DNA of 64,000 bases from Flavobacteriales bacterium (GTDB lineage: Bacteria > Bacteroidota > Bacteroidia > Flavobacteriales_D > Crocinitomicaceae), in NCBI GenBank assembly GCA_947449575.1, contig CANFRV010000009.1:1-64000 (forward strand), written 5' to 3'. The position numbers and the translations under genes are program-made. Positions 44,610-54,600 of this stretch are shown one piece after another. A model generated the notes under the pieces. That model was not told where the DNA came from. It made no database searches and saw nothing but the letters and a program-made list of their open reading frames with translations. Positions within the stretch are counted from its first letter, which is position 1. Every line of letters starts with the position of its first letter.

Positions 44610-47087
44610 TCATAGCACTTTTGTTAAATTCTTTTTACGTAAATATAAAAAATCGAAAAAATAGACTACTTTTAAAGAAATAGTGTTCAATTGGTCTGCC
44701 GCTAATGTTCCTGATAAATTTTTTCCAAAACTATTTATTATTACTTGACTATCACTATTTATAGTGTTTTTCCAAGATAGGGTGGCAAAACTTCCAGGAG
44801 CAAATTGCCACTCAAAAAGCATGTTTAAATTAAACGCATTGTAGTTGAAATCGTGGCTAGTTGCATACTTTGTATCATCTAAGAGCAAACCGTCAGGAGA
44901 TAAGTTGTGATAACTCACATATCTGCCTCTCACCCAGTAATGCCTTCCAATAAAACTCAAAGATAAATTGTTTCTGAATAAATAACGCACTGTAAAATCA
45001 TAGGAAATTTGTTTCAAATATCTAACACCAAAAATAATATCCCCGTTTGTATCATTCGCTACAAAACCTCGGTCCTTATCATCTTCATAATAGGAGCCAT
45101 TGACATTGATACTTAATTTGTTATTGACACGAATTTTTGGACCAAATCCAAATCCAAAAAATGGATTGTACCCTATTGATTTAGAGACAAGTCCTGTTGA
45201 ACCTCCAAATGCATTAATTGAATAGGATAATTTTTTTCTGTAGTCAGAACTATAATCAATAGAATTATAAATATTCTGTGTTCTCCTAAAATATCTACCA
45301 GCTGTTCTTGGCTCATAATAATCAACTTCTCCCAATGGAGAAACATTAAATTGGTAATTCAATCCTACGAAATTTTTAAATGTTGCATTCACTCCTCCAC
45401 CCATTTGAATTTGGTTAAGAGTATGGGTTGTGTAATTGATTTGATGCGAAAAATTGACCCTTGCTCCCGCGTTAATGTACCGTTTAAAAGGAACATATTG
45501 GTTAAATCCGACATTTAACTGATTGATAATAAAGTTTTTTTCACGGGTTATTCCCATGTCATTATTATTAAATGTTGGACTGATTCCTGTGGAAGATATA
45601 TCAAAAGTAAATTTACCGCTACTTTTAGCGAAACCTATATTATAACCTGTTCCTAAAATATTTTTGTAGCTATGGCTAACAGAGTCCGTATTTAAAACAT
45701 TGGTCATAGCACCATTTCCAAATAAAACATAGGTGTTCGTTTTGTTATTCAATGACCCACCCATACCCGTCACATTTGAAATCGTGTATCCTTGGTTTCT
45801 GGTGACATTCGTATTAATTAAATAGATATTTGAACTATGCTTTAATTGTTTATCGATCACAGATATATTATAATTTGAAAAGGGCTCGGTTAATACTTGA
45901 TGATCATTTCCTAAAGAATCACGAACAATGGCATATGTGTTATCTAAAACAGCATTCATAATACCTATTCCCAGACCTTTCTTAGATCGTCCAGAAATTT
46001 TAGCAATATTTAGTAATTTCGCGTTGGTTGGATTGGTCACTACTGTTTCTCCAGGTTTCAAATTATCATAAACAGTATAATAATTAGCAGGCTTCCTTCC
46101 TATTCGTCTCGAATAAAATAAGTCGCCCTTGCTAAACAAATCTGTGTTTTCTTGAAAAAATGGACGTTGCTCATTGTATTGAACCTCAAGCGATCCTAAA
46201 TTTTTCACTAAATTATCACTTTGTACCTGGGAGAAATCAGGCAGTAAACTAACATCTAACGTATACGATTCATTTAAACCATATTTCAAATCCATTCCCC
46301 CGACAATTTTTTGAGTCATATTACTTTCACCAGGTATATTTGCTGGGTAATGCGAACCAACTCCTGTGATAAAAGGAGTAAGTGACAAACGAATTGGCGC
46401 CTTAATTTTATTTATTCCTTTTAAGATACCCCAATATTTCAGCGGATTACTAACCCCTCTTGGAGTTAAAGCCCATTGATCAAATTCACCATTCCGAATT
46501 GTTTTACGTGTAATTTGAAATCCCCAAACATGTTCTTCGCTGGAGGGAAAACGCAATGCAGAATAAGGAATTCTAATTTCTACTATCCAGCCTTCATTGG
46601 TGATTTTTGTTTTACTTTCCCAAACAGCATTAAAATTACCATCCGAAAAACGACTATCTTTCTGCACTCCAGAGGCCATTACGGTAAAATCAAATGCATC
46701 TTGCTGCGTATTATAGGTGTCAAATACAAGTCGGAATTGGTCGGAATTAAGATCATTATCACGCGACCCTAATTGCTTAGCAATACTGTCCGAATGTGTG
46801 TCATACATTACAGCTGCAATGTATATAGCGGTATTGTCGAAAATTATTTTAACATCTGTTTTTTGACTCGTATTAATATCATAAGCTGGATAAGCTTGTT
46901 TAAAATCTGTAATTGATTTCGCCTCTTTCCAGGCTTCATCATTTAGATCGGCATCAATTTTTGGAACGCCTTTGGCAAATGTGGCGAAATATTCCTTTCG
47001 AACGATTGCAGAATCTTTCTCAAGGACTTGTTGGCCAAAAGAAACAAAACTTAGCAAAGCACAGATAAGAATAAAATAAGTTCGCAT
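44610..47087 (-). CDS. DUF5916 protein with CBM9-like N-terminal domain
   Basis: An 825-residue exported protein with a signal peptide (1-18, SFVSFGQQ). A CBM9-like carbohydrate-binding beta-sandwich follows (about 35-225, with KIDADLNDEAWKEAKSITDF and RIPYSALRFPSSEEHVWGFQITR). The DUF5916 beta-barrel region makes up the rest, ending in an aromatic strand. It probably sits in the outer membrane and deals with glycans, but enzymatic activity has not been assigned to the family. A TATTTTTG box lies 5 nt before the ATG. Confidence 0.85.
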   Translation of the reverse strand: MRTYFILICALLSFVSFGQQVLEKDSAIVRKEYFATFAKGVPKIDADLNDEAWKEAKSITDFKQAYPAYDINTSQKTDVKIIFDNTAIYIAAVMYDTHSDSIAKQLGSRDNDLNSDQFRLVFDTYNTQQDAFDFTVMASGVQKDSRFSDGNFNAVWESKTKITNEGWIVEIRIPYSALRFPSSEEHVWGFQITRKTIRNGEFDQWALTPRGVSNPLKYWGILKGINKIKAPIRLSLTPFITGVGSHYPANIPGESNMTQKIVGGMDLKYGLNESYTLDVSLLPDFSQVQSDNLVKNLGSLEVQYNEQRPFFQENTDLFSKGDLFYSRRIGRKPANYYTVYDNLKPGETVVTNPTNAKLLNIAKISGRSKKGLGIGIMNAVLDNTYAIVRDSLGNDHQVLTEPFSNYNISVIDKQLKHSSNIYLINTNVTRNQGYTISNVTGMGGSLNNKTNTYVLFGNGAMTNVLNTDSVSHSYKNILGTGYNIGFAKSSGKFTFDISSTGISPTFNNNDMGITREKNFIINQLNVGFNQYVPFKRYINAGARVNFSHQINYTTHTLNQIQMGGGVNATFKNFVGLNYQFNVSPLGEVDYYEPRTAGRYFRRTQNIYNSIDYSSDYRKKLSYSINAFGGSTGLVSKSIGYNPFFGFGFGPKIRVNNKLSINVNGSYYEDDKDRGFVANDTNGDIIFGVRYLKQISYDFTVRYLFRNNLSLSFIGRHYWVRGRYVSYHNLSPDGLLLDDTKYATSHDFNYNAFNLNMLFEWQFAPGSFATLSWKNTINSDSQVIINSFGKNLSGTLAADQLNTISLKVVYFFDFLYLRKKNLTKVL

Positions 47088-47092
47088 TGAAT

Positions 47093-47100
47093 CAAAAATA
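47093..47100 (-). promoter_or_regulatory. Candidate -7 box of the DUF5916 gene
   Basis: The minus strand reads TATTTTTG, a TAnnTTTG match, 5 nt before the ATG at 47087. Confidence 0.42.
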
Positions 47101-47180
47101 AAAAGATTTTAAAACATACACATAAAAAGATTAAGAATGGTTCAAATAGAATGATAAATGGTCATTACAAAAAATAAAAA

Positions 47181-48359
47181 TTATCCTTTTCCAAACGTTG
47201 AAATGGACATCGCAGCTTTATAACCAGACGAAACACATCCTTGAATTAAGTAACCACCTGTTGGGGCGTCCCAATCCAACATCTCTCCACAAACAAATAC
47301 TTTATCATAGCATTTTAATTGAAAATTTTTTGTAATCGCCTCCATCGAAATCCCGCCAACCGTTGAAATAACCTCATCTATTGGACGGAGAGAACTAGGA
47401 TAAAATTTCATTCCTTTTATGATTTCTGCCAAAATACCAGGTGAAGAATATTCCTCTTTTGACGTTCTTAGTTTAATCAATTGAATACTTACGGGAGATA
47501 CATTTAATTTCTTTAACCCGCCGGTTATATTTTTGGCGTTTGCTAACACTTCTTTTATTTCTTCTCGCGTTTTTGTAGGTTTGAAATCGATAGAGAAGCA
47601 CCCTTGTGGATTCTTTCTATATTCTTTGTTAACAAAATAGATGGGCGTGCCTTCCATACCATACGCGGAAATAACAATGTCTCCTTTTTTTGACGTGGCA
47701 TTAAACGTGACTTCGATATTTTTTATGGTTTGGCCTTGAAGTTGCGCGATTTCAGACCAATCTTTCAATTCAAATCCAGAATTACTTGCTTCAAAAGGTT
47801 TACAATCGACCCCTTTTGCTTCCAAGATATTATTCCATTCTCCTGTTGAACCTGTTTTTTTCCATGATGCTCCCCCCATTGCCAAGACTAAAAAATCATA
47901 AAAATGACTGATATTGCTACTTTTTTGAGTAAAAACAACCTCTTTTTCATTAAAATCAGCCAATTTGTGTGAAAAATGAAAAATTCCCCCTAATTCATCT
48001 ATTCGGTTAATCCATGCGGAAAGAACTTCGATTGGCTTTATTCCTTTCACTGGGAAAATTTTCCCTGAACTACCAACAAATGTTTCAATTCCTATTTTCG
48101 ATAACCAGTTAATCCACTCCTGATTGTCAAATTGCTGAAATGCTGCTTGAAGATATGGTCGATTGTATTTTTCTACAAATGTTTCTGAAATTTCAGAATG
48201 AGTTAAATTAAACCCTCCGTTTCCTGCGACTAAGAATTTTCTACCAGCCGCCTTTTTATGATCAAAAAAATGAACCTCAAATCCTTGCTCCAGTAAGATT
48301 GTTCCAGCCATTAAACCAGCAGGGCCCATTCCCACAATACATACTTTCTTTCGATCCAT
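47181..48359 (-). CDS. HI0933/BaiN-like flavoprotein (TIGR03862 type)
   Basis: A 392-residue FAD protein with an N-terminal dinucleotide motif VGMGPAGLMAGTILLEQG and the hallmark AAGRKFLVAGNGGFNLTHSE (about 41-60). That hallmark places it with the HI0933/YhiN flavoproteins, and the N-S-G-F-E region with the TIGR03862 subgroup. The C-terminus has VFVCGEMLDWDAPTGGYLIQGC, the second FAD contact. The physiological reaction is unknown. It is followed, on the same strand, by the DUF5916 gene region but with its own spacing (93 bp). It is divergent from rnpA. Confidence 0.82.
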   Translation of the reverse strand: MDRKKVCIVGMGPAGLMAGTILLEQGFEVHFFDHKKAAGRKFLVAGNGGFNLTHSEISETFVEKYNRPYLQAAFQQFDNQEWINWLSKIGIETFVGSSGKIFPVKGIKPIEVLSAWINRIDELGGIFHFSHKLADFNEKEVVFTQKSSNISHFYDFLVLAMGGASWKKTGSTGEWNNILEAKGVDCKPFEASNSGFELKDWSEIAQLQGQTIKNIEVTFNATSKKGDIVISAYGMEGTPIYFVNKEYRKNPQGCFSIDFKPTKTREEIKEVLANAKNITGGLKKLNVSPVSIQLIKLRTSKEEYSSPGILAEIIKGMKFYPSSLRPIDEVISTVGGISMEAITKNFQLKCYDKVFVCGEMLDWDAPTGGYLIQGCVSSGYKAAMSISTFGKG

Positions 48360-48443
48360 TTGGTGAAATTACTCAAAAAGAGTTGAAAGATTGACTAAAT
48401 TCATTTTACCATTCACGTATATCCGCTCTTCATAGAAAAACCT

Positions 48444-48451
48444 TATATTTG
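48444..48451 (+). promoter_or_regulatory. Candidate -7 box of rnpA, 4 nt from ATG
   Basis: TATATTTG (48444-48451) is followed by TGTA and the ATG at 48456, which suggests a leaderless transcript. Confidence 0.5.
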
Positions 48452-48455
48452 TGTA

Positions 48456-48857
48456 ATGGACCAAACATTTGGGAAAAAATATAAATTGTGCCGACAAAAA
48501 TTAATCGATTCTGTTTTTAAAAGTGGGAACACCGTAAAACAATATCCATTTGTCGTTCATTTTATGGAAGTTGAAGAAAAATTAGAAGCCCCTTTTCAGG
48601 TTACTATTTCGGCGCCTAAAAGATTATTCCGAAAAGCCCATGATAGAAATAGAGTAAAAAGACTCATGCGTGAAACTATTCGAAAGAATAAATTAATTTT
48701 GGAGACTTTTATTACAACAAATAACAAACAATTAGCGTTATTTATGGTCTATACAGCCAAGGAAGAAATGCCTTATGACGTTCTACTTCGCAAGACAGAA
48801 CAACTTTTTATACAGTTAGTGAATAAATTTGAAAACAATGATACAACAAAAAATTAA
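48456..48857 (+). CDS. rnpA: Ribonuclease P protein component
   Basis: Protein subunit that helps the RNase P RNA trim the 5' leader of tRNA precursors. The 133-residue basic protein has the RNR motif HDRNRVKRLMRETIR (about 62-76) and the surrounding RNP fold. The usual neighbour rpmH is absent; instead an S41 protease gene overlaps its 3' end by 20 nt. I know this order from other Bacteroidota. Confidence 0.93.
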   Translation: MDQTFGKKYKLCRQKLIDSVFKSGNTVKQYPFVVHFMEVEEKLEAPFQVTISAPKRLFRKAHDRNRVKRLMRETIRKNKLILETFITTNNKQLALFMVYTAKEEMPYDVLLRKTEQLFIQLVNKFENNDTTKN

Positions 48858-50487
48858 AGGTAAAATCGCATTCTTTTTAGTTTTTATCTCCCTTTTTTCA
48901 TTTAGATCTATTTCTCAATCTAATGGATTTGAATTAATCAAAAACATGGAAATCATGGATTTGATTAACGAGCATTTAGAAAAATACTATGTCGATGAAC
49001 CTCAATTTGGGCATCTTTCAAAGGTTGGAATTGATGCAATGTTGAAAGAATTAGATCCGTATACGGTTTACTACCATGAATCAAACATGGAGGATTACAA
49101 AATGATGACCACCGGTCAATATGGTGGGATTGGCTCTTTAATTCGAAAAATTGGTGAACACACATTCATTGCGGAACCATATGAAGGAAATCCAGCAGAA
49201 AAAGCAGGATTAAAAGCAGGCGATAAAATTATTTCTATCGATGGAAAATCAATGGTTGGCAAACCTTCTGATGAAGTTTCTAGTTCATTAAAAGGTCCAA
49301 AAGGTACTTCGATAAAAATAGAAGTAGAAAGAGAAGGAGAAGGTTTAAAAATAATTTCTGTAACAAGAGATGAGATAAAATTACCAGATGTTCCTTATTC
49401 AGGGATGCTTTCTTCAACAGTTGGATACGTGAAACTCAATAGTTTTACGCAAACAGCATCCGATGATGTAAAAAAGGCAATGGAAAGCTTAAAATCGAAA
49501 GGAATGACGGAAATGGTTCTAGATCTTCGTGGAAATGGCGGAGGATTATTGATTGAGGCCGTAAAAATCGTGAATCTTTTTGTTAAAAAAGGGCAAGTTG
49601 TAGTGACTACAAAAGGAAGAGTTTCCGAAGAAAATAGAGTATACAACACACAAGATGATCCGCTTGATATGACAATCCCTTTAACGGTTTTAATTGATGA
49701 AGGTTCTGCTTCTGCTAGTGAAATTGTTTCTGGAAGTTTGCAAGATTTAGACAGAGCAGTAATAATTGGGACAACTTCCTACGGCAAAGGCTTGGTGCAA
49801 CGCACGTATGATTTAAAATACGGTTCAAAAATGAAATTAACCATTGCTAAATATTACACTCCGTCTGGAAGATGTGTACAAAGATTAGAATATTATGACA
49901 ATGCGGAGGGAGAAAAACCAAAAGAAATTTCAGATTCATTGTTAAAAAAATTCAAAACATCTACTGGTAGAGAAGTGATAGATGGTCGCGGTATTGAACC
50001 GGATATCACCATCGATGAAAAAGAATTAAGTCGATTATCTGCTACTATTTATTCAAACAATCTTATTTTCAATTATGCAACCAAATTTCATATTAAAAAT
50101 CCTAGCATAGCAGCAGCAGGTATATTTAAATTATCAGATGAACAATATAATGACTTTAAAAAATACGTACTTGCTGAAACTTTTACCTATTCAACTGCAT
50201 CTGAGGAAGTTCTAGAGAAAATGAAAAAAACAGCGGAAGAAGAAGGGTACTATGCTGATTCTAAAGCAGAATATGAAGCATTATTAGCGAAAGTAATACC
50301 ATCGAAAGAAAGAGATTTAGAAAAATTTAAAGAAGAAATTAAGATTTTATTAGAAAATGAAATAATTTCTCGTTATTACTTTCAAAAAGGAAGAGCTGAA
50401 GATTCTTTCAGAACTGATTTATCGATCGCTAAATCTTTAGTCCTTTTAAAAAATAGCAAAGAGTACAATACTATTTTAGGAAAATGA
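48838..50487 (+). CDS. C-terminal-processing peptidase, S41 family
   Basis: About 549 residues, exported (signal peptide about 1-27). A PDZ domain (about 100-170, GGIGSLIRKIGEHTFIAEPYEGNPAEKAGLKAGDKI) lies before the S41 catalytic core. The nucleophile lies in GSASASEIVSG near 291, and the lysine of the Ser/Lys dyad in SYGKGLVQ near 316. It trims or degrades envelope proteins. The first ATG inside rnpA (48838) starts the signal peptide; a TTG at 48829 is less likely. Confidence 0.9.
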   Translation: MIQQKIKGKIAFFLVFISLFSFRSISQSNGFELIKNMEIMDLINEHLEKYYVDEPQFGHLSKVGIDAMLKELDPYTVYYHESNMEDYKMMTTGQYGGIGSLIRKIGEHTFIAEPYEGNPAEKAGLKAGDKIISIDGKSMVGKPSDEVSSSLKGPKGTSIKIEVEREGEGLKIISVTRDEIKLPDVPYSGMLSSTVGYVKLNSFTQTASDDVKKAMESLKSKGMTEMVLDLRGNGGGLLIEAVKIVNLFVKKGQVVVTTKGRVSEENRVYNTQDDPLDMTIPLTVLIDEGSASASEIVSGSLQDLDRAVIIGTTSYGKGLVQRTYDLKYGSKMKLTIAKYYTPSGRCVQRLEYYDNAEGEKPKEISDSLLKKFKTSTGREVIDGRGIEPDITIDEKELSRLSATIYSNNLIFNYATKFHIKNPSIAAAGIFKLSDEQYNDFKKYVLAETFTYSTASEEVLEKMKKTAEEEGYYADSKAEYEALLAKVIPSKERDLEKFKEEIKILLENEIISRYYFQKGRAEDSFRTDLSIAKSLVLLKNSKEYNTILGK

Positions 50488-50543
50488 TCGTTCTTTAATG
50501 AAATTATCTGATTTTAGTCAGAAAAATATTATAATTTCTACTT

Positions 50544-52118
50544 ATGCTGGACCGTTTATTTGGTTATAAAGTACATCATTTTTTACATGTCCTTGGGATG
50601 TCTCTCTTCGCTTTCGGTTTACCTCTGAACAAAGTCCTGATGTCAATTGGCGCGATTTGGGGAGTATCAAATTTAGTTCTTGAGGGTGATTTTAGGAGTT
50701 ACTGGACGCGCATCAAAAAGAATAAAATATTCCATTGGCTATTTGCCTTTTTTAGTATACATATTTTAGGATTATTTTGGTCAACAGATACTTCCTACGC
50801 ATTCCATGATTTGCTCATCAAGCTCCCTTTACTTTCTGTTCCTTTAGCTTTTGTGGCGAGACCAACACTTAGTAGAAAAAACGTCCATCTGATTTTATAT
50901 GCCTTACTACTTTCCCTCCTATTGACTTCATTGCTAAACATTGGGTTTTACCAGCAGTGGTTCGGTTTTAAAGAATACACCGATATTCGACAACTTTCAT
51001 TGTTTGGATCCCATATTCGTTATGGGATTTTAATCGCCTTAGGAGCTGTAATTTGTTTATATTTCATTCGGGAAACAAATTCTAAACTGTCAAAATTACT
51101 TTGGTTTTTATTATTTGGATGGTTTTCTATGTATACATTCTATAGTCAAATATTATCGGGAGCGATTGCTCTAGTAGTAATCATTTTCATGTATATTTTG
51201 TTGCGAATTCATTCCTACAGTAAAAGAATTTCATTGGTATTTGCGACCATTTCATTGGGAATTATTTTTTCAAGTTTCTATTTTTTATTTCAAGGTGAAA
51301 AAAATGTAATTGACGTTCATTCATTGCCCAAAAAAACGGCTGAAGGAAACGACTATGTGAATTGTTTAAACGACAAAAGCACCGAAAACAATAATCGCAT
51401 TTATGTCAGCATCTGCGAACTTGAATTGAAAAGAGAATGGGAGAAAATTTCAGCGATTCCATTTGATAAAAAGGATAAAGCCAATCACCCATTAAAATAT
51501 ACATTAATCCGTTACCTCACTTCTAAAAACATAAGCAAGGATGCTTTAGGAATGCGTAAATTAACGAAAATAGATATACAAAATATTGAAAATGGAATTG
51601 CCAGTGTAAATCTGCTAAAAACAGGAATGATAGCCCGTTTATACGAAATAAGGCATCAAATAAATAACCACACAGATCCAAATGGAAATTCACTCTTGCA
51701 AAGAATAGAATATTGGAAGACGGGTTGGCACATCATCCAAAGCAATTGGTTAATGGGTGTTGGTACAGGGGATGTACAAATAGCATTTGATCAACAATAT
51801 GAAAAAGAAAATTCAATATTGCTCTCAAAAAATAGACATCGGGCTCATAATATGTATCTGACCGTATTTATCTCCTTCGGTCTTGTTGGATTAATCCTTT
51901 TTCTTGGAGTATTATACACGTATTTTAAAGAAAACCTTGCTAACAAAGAATTAATTCCAGTTCTTTTTATCTCCGCAGTAATTACCACTTTCATGATTGA
52001 AGATACCATCGAAACTCAAATGGGTGTGTGCCTAATTTCTTTATTTTTAGGCTTGTTTATGTCTAAAATAGAACCGCGTTCAAAAACGACATTAGACACA
52101 ACGAGCAAAAATCAATAG
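50544..52118 (+). CDS. O-antigen ligase family membrane protein
   Basis: A 524-residue polytopic protein with about 10-12 membrane spans. A large extracytoplasmic loop (about 250-430) contains the Wzy_C landmarks LLQRIEYWKTGWHIIQSNWLMGVGTGD and the essential histidine region HRAHNMYLTVFISFGLVG. Such proteins join polysaccharide to lipid A-core or polymerise repeat units. It is a single gene here, far from the flippase at 3715, so a functional link is only inferred. Confidence 0.84.
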   Translation: MLDRLFGYKVHHFLHVLGMSLFAFGLPLNKVLMSIGAIWGVSNLVLEGDFRSYWTRIKKNKIFHWLFAFFSIHILGLFWSTDTSYAFHDLLIKLPLLSVPLAFVARPTLSRKNVHLILYALLLSLLLTSLLNIGFYQQWFGFKEYTDIRQLSLFGSHIRYGILIALGAVICLYFIRETNSKLSKLLWFLLFGWFSMYTFYSQILSGAIALVVIIFMYILLRIHSYSKRISLVFATISLGIIFSSFYFLFQGEKNVIDVHSLPKKTAEGNDYVNCLNDKSTENNNRIYVSICELELKREWEKISAIPFDKKDKANHPLKYTLIRYLTSKNISKDALGMRKLTKIDIQNIENGIASVNLLKTGMIARLYEIRHQINNHTDPNGNSLLQRIEYWKTGWHIIQSNWLMGVGTGDVQIAFDQQYEKENSILLSKNRHRAHNMYLTVFISFGLVGLILFLGVLYTYFKENLANKELIPVLFISAVITTFMIEDTIETQMGVCLISLFLGLFMSKIEPRSKTTLDTTSKNQ

Positions 52119-52128
52119 GTTAGGGACT

Positions 52129-54570
52129 TTAAAAATCAAAAATTAGTCCTAATGTTGGTGTTACATTTTTAGAAACATTGTTCAAAATAACAGGAATTCC
52201 ATTTGAACCATTTGCATTCAAAGGGAGACCATCTGTGGTTTCAAAACCAGAATTATCAGCATTACGTTTAAAGGTATAAAAAGGAGATCCTTGCTGAGAA
52301 TTTAAAAATAAGTTCTGAATATCCATGAAAAAAGTTAAACTAAACTTGTTAAAGTTGGCAATTTTATCAATTCTCAAATCTACTTGATTAAACATGTCTA
52401 AACGACTAGAGTTCAAATTTGTATAATCTAAGAAGCCCACTCCCGTTGTTGCATAAGTTGATTGGGATTTTTCTAAATTGAAAGGAGTATATGGAACACC
52501 GCCCGCTAATCTATATTTTAATCCAACTTGCCAATTGTTCTTAAATTTATAACCAAGCGTCGCTGATAATAAATGTTGATTATCCCATGCGGAAGCGATC
52601 AGTGCGTTATTTGCTCCAGAATAAAAACTTCTTACAAAAGTGTAACTAGCAAAATAAAAGATGCGCTTCGCTAATTTTTGTTGAATAAAAAACTCTATCC
52701 CATAGGTCTCTCCTTTTCCTATGCTTGTCACTTCTTCGTTTCCTACTGCACCAAACTCTGAACCTTGATTACCCAATGAAATTCCATTTACAACAGAAAC
52801 AGGATAGTTCATATAGGTTTTATAAAATCCTTCCACTGTTAATCGTAAACTTTCATTCGGAAGATATTGCCCACCAAAAACGTAATGTTTTGAATTAATA
52901 TACTGTAAGTTTTTATTTACAAGTTGGTTACTTTGATCGCGATAACCTAACGTTGTATACGTTGGTATTTTGTAGTAAGACCCAACTGAAGCCGTAATAT
53001 CGAACTTTTTGCTCACGTGATAGGACAATGATAGTCGCGGAGACAATGTTTTTAACGGATTACTTCCATCTTTCAAAAAATTATTTAAATCCGTTCTCAA
53101 ACCAGTTGAAACTAATAATCGTTCGTTGAACATATTTTTAGAAACTTGCGCAAATGCTCCATATTTGAAGAACTCAATAGCACTTTTTGAAGAAAATTCA
53201 ATTGCGGGAGTAAGAAGATTTCCGCTATTATCATAAATATTGTTGGTTAATTTAGAATAAAAATTGGTGTTGTATTTTACGTACTGTCCCATTACACCAA
53301 ACGAATATTTCCACCCATTGACATATTTATTGTAATCAAAACGAAATTTATTTTCCATTTCTTGAGAAACAAGTTTCAAGTTACGAAATTCTTCCTGACC
53401 ATTTTTTGCATCTTCAAACCGATCAATTTGATTGTTGAACATGTTTCTACTAACTGAAAAATTAATAAATCCTTTCTTAATTAAATGTTTTAGATTAAAT
53501 CCGGTCGTATAATTCCACTGACTAAGAAACGGTAAAGACCTCCTAAAATATTCATTTTCTATGGAAGAATTTTTTGTTTTTCCAAAGCTAAAATGATCGA
53601 TAGCACCAATTCCGATGGCTGTAAGAGTAGTTTTGCTGTTGATTTTATGCGTTACTTTATATTGAAAATCAGAATACCTTGGTCGTATTGGTAAATCGAT
53701 TAAAGTAAACAATAAATCTAAATAGGAAAAACGAGATGAAAGTAAAAAATTCGTTTTCTTAGATTTCCCAATAGGTCCCTCCAAAGTCATAGCAGATTCT
53801 GTTAAACTTGTACGCAAATTACCGCTAATTTTCTCCTGATTTCCTTGCCTTTGTTTGATGATAAAAGTCGATGCAAGTGTATTGTCATAACGCGCATCAA
53901 AAGCGGAAGAGCTCAGTTTTAAATCTTCTATGAATGTAACATTCAAAATTCCTTGCGCTCCACCTGATGAACCTTGCGTTTGAAAATGATTTAAAACAGG
54001 GATCTCAATTCCATCTAAATAATACACATTTTCATTGGGCGCACCACCTCTTACAATAATGTCATTTCTCGGTGCGCCACCTCCAGTTGAACCAACACCG
54101 GGTAGCGTTTGAACTACCTTAGACACATCAAAACCACCGCCAGGATTCGATTTAATTTCTTCCGAAGTTAATTGTTGAACGGACAAAGGCGTAATCATGT
54201 CTGTTGTAGCCGCTTTTTTATTTTTGTCGTATTTTACAGTAACCTCTACTAAATTTTGCACTTGACCCACAAGCTCAAAATTTACTTGTTGCACCCCACC
54301 AGAACTAATAACAATGTTATACTTTGTATCTCCTACAAAACTAGGAGCAAGAACTTTTATATTATATGTTCCAATAGGAATTGATAATTTATAATTTCCA
54401 TCGACATCAGTCAACGTCGCCGTTGCAGTATTTTCAATAAATACTTTGGCGCCAAAAATTACTTCTTGTGTGTTTTTATCTTTTACGTATCCTGTTAAAA
54501 TTCCATTTTGAGAATAAACAGTTGCTTGTCCAAAACATAAAAAAATAAAAAGGAAAAATGTTTGCTTCAT
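52129..54570 (-). CDS. TonB-dependent outer-membrane receptor
   Basis: About 813 residues: signal peptide, then a carboxypeptidase-regulatory-like beta-sandwich (about 25-105, GILTGYVKDKNTQEVIFGAKVF). A plug domain (about 125-235, with GGAPRNDIIVRGGAPNENVYYLDGIEI) and a 22-strand barrel that ends in an aromatic residue (LIFDF) follow. It imports a substrate across the outer membrane using the TonB complex. The ATG at 54570 gives a proper signal peptide; another at 54579 adds three residues. No SusD-type lipoprotein gene is adjacent, so it is not a polysaccharide-utilisation pair. Confidence 0.9.
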   Translation of the reverse strand: MKQTFFLFIFLCFGQATVYSQNGILTGYVKDKNTQEVIFGAKVFIENTATATLTDVDGNYKLSIPIGTYNIKVLAPSFVGDTKYNIVISSGGVQQVNFELVGQVQNLVEVTVKYDKNKKAATTDMITPLSVQQLTSEEIKSNPGGGFDVSKVVQTLPGVGSTGGGAPRNDIIVRGGAPNENVYYLDGIEIPVLNHFQTQGSSGGAQGILNVTFIEDLKLSSSAFDARYDNTLASTFIIKQRQGNQEKISGNLRTSLTESAMTLEGPIGKSKKTNFLLSSRFSYLDLLFTLIDLPIRPRYSDFQYKVTHKINSKTTLTAIGIGAIDHFSFGKTKNSSIENEYFRRSLPFLSQWNYTTGFNLKHLIKKGFINFSVSRNMFNNQIDRFEDAKNGQEEFRNLKLVSQEMENKFRFDYNKYVNGWKYSFGVMGQYVKYNTNFYSKLTNNIYDNSGNLLTPAIEFSSKSAIEFFKYGAFAQVSKNMFNERLLVSTGLRTDLNNFLKDGSNPLKTLSPRLSLSYHVSKKFDITASVGSYYKIPTYTTLGYRDQSNQLVNKNLQYINSKHYVFGGQYLPNESLRLTVEGFYKTYMNYPVSVVNGISLGNQGSEFGAVGNEEVTSIGKGETYGIEFFIQQKLAKRIFYFASYTFVRSFYSGANNALIASAWDNQHLLSATLGYKFKNNWQVGLKYRLAGGVPYTPFNLEKSQSTYATTGVGFLDYTNLNSSRLDMFNQVDLRIDKIANFNKFSLTFFMDIQNLFLNSQQGSPFYTFKRNADNSGFETTDGLPLNANGSNGIPVILNNVSKNVTPTLGLIFDF

Positions 54571-54600
54571 TCTAATCATTGCTCGTATTATCTTATTCTA

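Noticed and set aside
44585-44612. Possible hairpin after the DUF5916 gene
   Set aside because: Short imperfect pairing overlapping the coding end; no T-run on the minus strand.
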